Source: Telluria antibiotica
GTDB lineage: Bacteria > Pseudomonadota > Gammaproteobacteria > Burkholderiales > Burkholderiaceae_D
Length of the DNA stretch: 64,000 nucleotides
NCBI RefSeq assembly: GCF_011682055.1
Contig: NZ_JAAQOM010000007.1
Location: 124,001 to 188,000 of the forward strand
Reading direction: 5' to 3'
Shown here piece by piece: positions 60,787 to 64,000 of this stretch. How positions within the stretch are numbered: the first letter of the stretch is position 1; every line of letters starts with the position of its first letter. Below the pieces are notes generated by a model, which ran no database searches, was not told where the DNA came from, and worked only from the letters and a program-made list of their open reading frames with translations. A program made the translations under genes and the position numbers.

Positions 60787-61680
60787 TTATCTGTCGCCGC
60801 GGCCCTTGCGGTCGCGCACCGTGTAGTCGGCCGGCACGGTGAACAGCGCGGCGGCGGGTTCCTCGCGCCGCACGTTCTCGAGCCGGAACACGACGTCGCC
60901 GCTGCGCGGGTCGCTGTGCTTCGTGTAGACGGTCACCTGCAGGTCCGGCGCCGTCCACGTCTCGTCCGAGACCACGATGGGATTGCGGTTGCCGAGCGCG
61001 CCGGCCGGAATCTCGTAGCTGCGTAGTTTGCCCTCGGCCTTGATGCCGCCGACGTCGCGTGTGCCCAGGTCCTTCGTGACCGCCTTCGATGCCCATTTCA
61101 GGTCGGCGAAGGCGCCGTTCATCAGCGGCGCCACCTGCATCTGCGCGTCGCGCAGCGCCGTGTCGCCTCCCGCCAGCGCCCGCGGTACCTGGATGCGCAC
61201 GTCGCGCTGGCGCTCGGCGTCGCCCGCACCTTCGACCCGCTTGACGATGATGTCCTCGCCGCCGTCCTTGCGCGTGTGCGCGATCCGGACGGCCGAACGG
61301 TCGCGCGGATGCAGGATCAACGTCGCACCGGCCGCCGGGTCGTTGATCGTGACGGTGACGACTTCGCCGTCGGCGTCGCGGATTTCCTGGCGCGTACGGC
61401 CGGCGCCATCGCGGTACGTCATCGTCGTGCGGCGGATGGCGATCTGGTTGCCGTCGGCCAGCGCCTGCGTGCGCTCGGTCACGACCTGCGCGGTGTACGG
61501 TGCATTCTTGACGACGTTCATACGCATCGTCGTGATGCCGCGGCGCGCGTCGTGGTCCAGTGAATCGAAGTGGACCGTCACGGCGCCGTCCGCGGCACGG
61601 CCGGCGCGCGCGTCCTGGGCGTGCGCGGGCGCGAAAAGGGCGACCAGTAAAGTCGCAAGCAGCAGGTGTCGGGTGGTCAT
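60787..61680 (-). CDS. Secreted protein downstream of the ECF sigma factor operon
   Basis: A 297-residue protein with a signal peptide (about 1-21, cut after AHA). The mature part is beta-rich and charged, with RRGITTMRMNVVKNAPYTAQVVTER and KLRSYEIPAGALGNRNPIVVSDETWTAPDLQVTVYTKHSDPRSG. No known domain is clear to me; the second half resembles proteins that bind or process an outer ligand. It is the third gene of the sigma-factor operon and may be the sensor or a target of it. Confidence 0.6.
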   Translation of the reverse strand: MTTRHLLLATLLVALFAPAHAQDARAGRAADGAVTVHFDSLDHDARRGITTMRMNVVKNAPYTAQVVTERTQALADGNQIAIRRTTMTYRDGAGRTRQEIRDADGEVVTVTINDPAAGATLILHPRDRSAVRIAHTRKDGGEDIIVKRVEGAGDAERQRDVRIQVPRALAGGDTALRDAQMQVAPLMNGAFADLKWASKAVTKDLGTRDVGGIKAEGKLRSYEIPAGALGNRNPIVVSDETWTAPDLQVTVYTKHSDPRSGDVVFRLENVRREEPAAALFTVPADYTVRDRKGRGDR

Positions 61681-61695
61681 GGCATCCTCTCGTGG

Positions 61696-62184
61696 TTATT
61701 GGATGGCGGAGACGCGCAGCGCCAGCGGCTGGCCGTCGGCCGCGACGAGCATCTCGGCGCGCACGGAATCTCCCGCGTTTTCCGGCGTCAGCGGCAGGCC
61801 CAGCGCGGCCAGGCTCGTGCGCGGCACGTCGGCGGCGACCAGGCGCGGCGCCGGTTCCGCGGCGATCCGCTCGGCCGAATCCAGCGCGATGAACGGCCCG
61901 TTGTCGTCCAGCGCGGCGAGGGAGTGTGCCCCGTCGTCGGCGGCGCCGGGCGTGCGCAGGCCCAACGCAAGCACGAGCAGCGCGGCTGCGGCGCCGGACA
62001 CGCCGCCCGCCAGCAGCCACCGGCGCGCGAACGGCGTGTGATACCAGCGCCGCCGCGGCGGATGCAGCCGGGCGAACGCGTGCAGCAAATCCTTTTCCAC
62101 GCCGCGCGGCGTGTCCAGCCGTTCCACTTCCGCGCGCAGGGCGCCGAACAGGGGATCGCGATGGGTCGTGTGTCGGGTGTCCAT
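61696..62184 (-). CDS. Putative membrane-anchored anti-sigma factor
   Basis: A 162-residue protein with a cytoplasmic N-terminus (about 1-58), one membrane segment (about 58-78, WLLAGGVSGAAAALLVLALG) and a periplasmic tail. It is encoded 14 bp after the ECF sigma gene, as are anti-sigma factors, but it lacks the HxxxCxxC zinc motif of the ZAS group. AAGGAAA precedes ATG 62184. Anti-sigma function is inferred only from position and topology. Confidence 0.55.
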   Translation of the reverse strand: MDTRHTTHRDPLFGALRAEVERLDTPRGVEKDLLHAFARLHPPRRRWYHTPFARRWLLAGGVSGAAAALLVLALGLRTPGAADDGAHSLAALDDNGPFIALDSAERIAAEPAPRLVAADVPRTSLAALGLPLTPENAGDSVRAEMLVAADGQPLALRVSAIQ

Positions 62185-62198
62185 GGTGGCTTTCCTTC

Positions 62199-62780
62199 TC
62201 ATGCCGCGTTGGCCGTGGCGTGCCAGCCGGCCAGGCGCTTGGCGAGCGCCGCGCGTCCGCGTGACAGGCGCGAGCGCACGGTGCCGATGTCGACCTGGCA
62301 GATGTCGGCGATGTCGGCGTACGACAGGTCGTGCATCTCGTACAGGATGACGGCGTCGCGGTAATGCGGCGCCAGCAGCGCCAGCGCGCGCCGTACTTCC
62401 TCGGCCGCCTCGTTGTCCAGCAGGCGCGCCAGCGGGCAGGCGTCGTCGGCCGCCTGCGCCGCGCCGTCGTCCTCGTCGTCCGCGTTCGGCAGGACGACGT
62501 GGCGCAGGTGCGCCGTCTCGTTCTTCAGGATCAGGTTGCGCGCGACGCCGAACAGGAAATGCTGCAACGCGCCGCGCAGCGGGTCGAACCGGAAGCGTTC
62601 CGTCAACAGGCCCATGAACGTTTCCTGCACGACGTCGGCGGCCGTGTCCGCCGAACCGCAGCGCAGCAAAGCGAAGCGGTACAGCGGCCCCTGGTGGCGC
62701 CGGTACAAGGCCGCAAAGGCGTCGGCGGCGCCGCCGCGCATCTGGCGCAGCAGGTCGGTGTCGGAAGTGGTCGTGAGCAT
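62199..62780 (-). CDS. ECF-type RNA polymerase sigma factor
   Basis: A 193-residue sigma factor. Region 2 (about 20-90) reads FAALYRRHQGPLYRFALLRCGSADTAADVVQETFMGLL, and region 4 (about 125-185) reads RRALALLAPHYRDAVILYEMHDLSYADIADICQVDIGTVRSRLSRGRAALAKRL. It heads an operon with an anti-sigma-like membrane protein and a secreted protein, so it is probably envelope-stress or surface-signal responsive. Confidence 0.88.
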   Translation of the reverse strand: MLTTTSDTDLLRQMRGGAADAFAALYRRHQGPLYRFALLRCGSADTAADVVQETFMGLLTERFRFDPLRGALQHFLFGVARNLILKNETAHLRHVVLPNADDEDDGAAQAADDACPLARLLDNEAAEEVRRALALLAPHYRDAVILYEMHDLSYADIADICQVDIGTVRSRLSRGRAALAKRLAGWHATANAA

Positions 62781-62848
62781 GGGTCGTTATGTTTACCTGT
62801 ATTCCGGCGGCGGGCGCGGAAAGTTCCAGGTTTTTGACGGCCACCTGC

Positions 62849-63292
62849 TCAATCGACCCAGTTCACCCGTTCGAACTTGGCGCGGAATTCGTCCGGCATG
62901 ACGACGACCTGGCTCCTCTTGTAGTTGAAGAAGACGAAGCCCTGCTTGGCCATCGCGACGAGGACCTTGTCCTTCGGACGCGTGACGCGGAACGTGATGT
63001 CGCCGCCGTATTTGTTGAAGTCCATGACGCCCACTTCGAACAGCAGTTGGTCGCGCGCGTGCGCCTCGGCGCGGTACGTGGTCGCGAGGTCCGTGACGAT
63101 GATGCCGGTGCCGTCGCGCTCCGCCTCGGCCACGCCGTATTCGAACAGGAAGCGGGCACGCGCCTCGGAGATCATCGAGATCATCGAGTCGTTGCCGAGG
63201 TGGTTGCCGGCGTTGATGTCGGTGACGCGCACCGTCAGCAACGTCGTGTAATAGTACTGGTCTTCGGGGAAGGTGAGGGTCAGTCGTGCCAT
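62849..63292 (-). CDS. HotDog-fold acyl-CoA thioesterase
   Basis: A 147-residue YbgC/4HBT-like protein with VRVTDINAGNHLGNDSMISMISEARARFLFEYG (the catalytic region of the fold) and FEVGVMDFNKYGGDITFRVTRPKDKVLVAMAKQGFVFFNY. It presumably hydrolyses acyl-CoA or a similar thioester. The position of Asp and Asn in the DINAGNHLGND loop fits thioesterases that use Asn/Asp and not Glu. Confidence 0.8.
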   Translation of the reverse strand: MARLTLTFPEDQYYYTTLLTVRVTDINAGNHLGNDSMISMISEARARFLFEYGVAEAERDGTGIIVTDLATTYRAEAHARDQLLFEVGVMDFNKYGGDITFRVTRPKDKVLVAMAKQGFVFFNYKRSQVVVMPDEFRAKFERVNWVD

Positions 63293-63321
63293 GGCTGGAT
63301 TGGTCGAGGAGGCTACAGTGG

Positions 63322-64000
63322 TCAGCGGGTGAGGCGATAGATCAGCAATGCCGCGCGGATGGCACCCCGTTCGATCGAGCCCACGTCCAGGTCTTCGTCC
63401 GGCGAATGGGCGCCGTGGCCGCTCGCGCCCAGGCCGTCGAGGCTGTCGACGAGCGGTGCGACGAACTGGATGTCGCCCGCGCCGCGCGCTTCGGCCGGCA
63501 CGGCGCCGATGGGGCCCAGCCCCGCATCCTGGCTGGCGCGCGCATACAGGCCGAGCAGTTTCAGGTTGCCTGGCGTGACGGCCATCGGCGGATACGAATC
63601 GTGGAACGCGATGGTGGCACTGGTGCCCTGCAGGCTGTGCGCGACGATGTCGCGCATGCGCGCCTGTGCGCGGTCGCGTTGCGGATAGTCCAGGTAGCGC
63701 AGGTCGGCCTTCACGACGGTCGTGTTGGCGATCACGTTCGTCTTGCCGAACGCCGTGCCGCGCGAGTTGGCATCGTCCAGCGCGACCTCGGTGCCGCCCA
63801 GGATCACGCCCGGGTTGAACGTGAGGCCCGGTTCCGCGACCTCGCGCCGGAACGCGTCGAGGATGCGCGCCGTCTCGTACACGGCGCCGTAGCCGTTGGT
63901 GCCGAACACGCCCATCGAGTGACCCTGGCGGCCCTGCACCTGCAGTTCCCACGTGGCGGTGGCGCGCCGGCCCACGGTGGCCGTCGCCTGGCCGTTCTTG
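63322..64000 (-). CDS. M20 family metallopeptidase, 3' part (continues past the window)
   Basis: The last 220 or so residues of an M20/CPG2-type amidohydrolase; the frame is open through base 64000. Visible are the dimerisation domain (WELQVQGRQGHSMGVFGTNGYGAVYETARILDAFRREV, VILGGTEVALDDANSRGTAFGKTNVIANTTVVKADLRYLD) and the C-terminal metal-site His in GHGAHSPDEDLDVGSIERGAIRAALLIYRL. The N-terminal metal ligands lie outside. Confidence 0.85.
   Translation of the reverse strand, partial: KNGQATATVGRRATATWELQVQGRQGHSMGVFGTNGYGAVYETARILDAFRREVAEPGLTFNPGVILGGTEVALDDANSRGTAFGKTNVIANTTVVKADLRYLDYPQRDRAQARMRDIVAHSLQGTSATIAFHDSYPPMAVTPGNLKLLGLYARASQDAGLGPIGAVPAEARGAGDIQFVAPLVDSLDGLGASGHGAHSPDEDLDVGSIERGAIRAALLIYRLTR

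Noticed and set aside
1..64000. tRNA, rRNA, riboswitch or phage genes
   Set aside because: None of the conserved primary motifs of these was recognised on either strand. A covariance-model search would be needed to exclude small RNAs.

Overview
The window looks like chromosome from a high-GC betaproteobacterium, most likely Oxalobacteraceae (Massilia / Telluria / Janthinobacterium type). This is inferred from the strong GC3 bias, a PhaM-type polyhydroxyalkanoate granule regulator, an exosortase (PEP-CTERM) substrate, LutABC plus GlcDEF lactate/glycolate oxidation, an MksBEF-like condensin, and dispersed GGTGGGC-type palindromic repeats at gene ends. No rRNA, tRNA, CRISPR, transposase or phage gene was seen.

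Layout. 1-4.1 kb: 3' part of mnmC, then a small histidine kinase translationally coupled to a receiver-TPR response regulator. 4.2-9.4 kb: a Tat-exported molybdopterin oxidoreductase large subunit, phaM (reverse) and a pair of DUF3108 envelope proteins. 9.4-16.8 kb: a PNPOx-like flavoprotein divergent from a MocR/PdxR-type regulator, an SDR-TetR operon with two clear operator palindromes, a remnant of another SDR gene, a large two-component propeller sensor kinase and a small secreted protein. 17-22 kb: a three-gene SMC operon (kleisin, kite, SMC; no nuclease gene). 22-27 kb: tandem CcdC-like membrane proteins, a proline-rich microprotein, LysR and quinone oxidoreductase, and an ArsR-SRPBCC-DUF1801 operon with a 16-bp operator inside its promoter. 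26.6-33.6 kb: a 104-bp tandem array, then tamB and tamA. 33.7-35.7 kb: queC, a metallophosphoesterase and a small membrane protein. 35.9-45.1 kb: a FadR-type regulator divergent from lutA-lutC-lutB-lctP-glcD-glcE-glcF, an uptake and oxidation module for lactate and probably glycolate. 45.2-51.2 kb: a proline-rich microprotein, a His/Asp-rich protein, a GAF sensor kinase, a DegT aminotransferase and an SbmA/YddA-like ABC protein. 51.2-54.3 kb: a lower-GC cassette with a sigma-54 promoter, a kelch protein and a PEP-CTERM protein, closed by a strong terminator. 54.3-64 kb: a DUF296 protein, a lipoprotein, a hybrid kinase, an HD-GYP response regulator, an Nei/Fpg glycosylase, a DUF3016 protein, an ECF sigma factor operon, a thioesterase and the 3' part of an M20 peptidase.

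The most unusual feature is the family of REP/BIME-like palindromic elements at about 22.0, 26.6-27.2, 35.2, 39.6, 48.2 and 60.7 kb. Nearly all sit at gene 3' ends. In two genes (lutB and the DegT aminotransferase) the element supplies the in-frame TAG stop. At the DegT locus the last 58 bp of the gene are duplicated on both sides of the element. At tamB a 104-bp unit containing the last codons of tamB has been amplified about five times. Together these suggest that the elements arrive or expand by copying adjacent gene ends.
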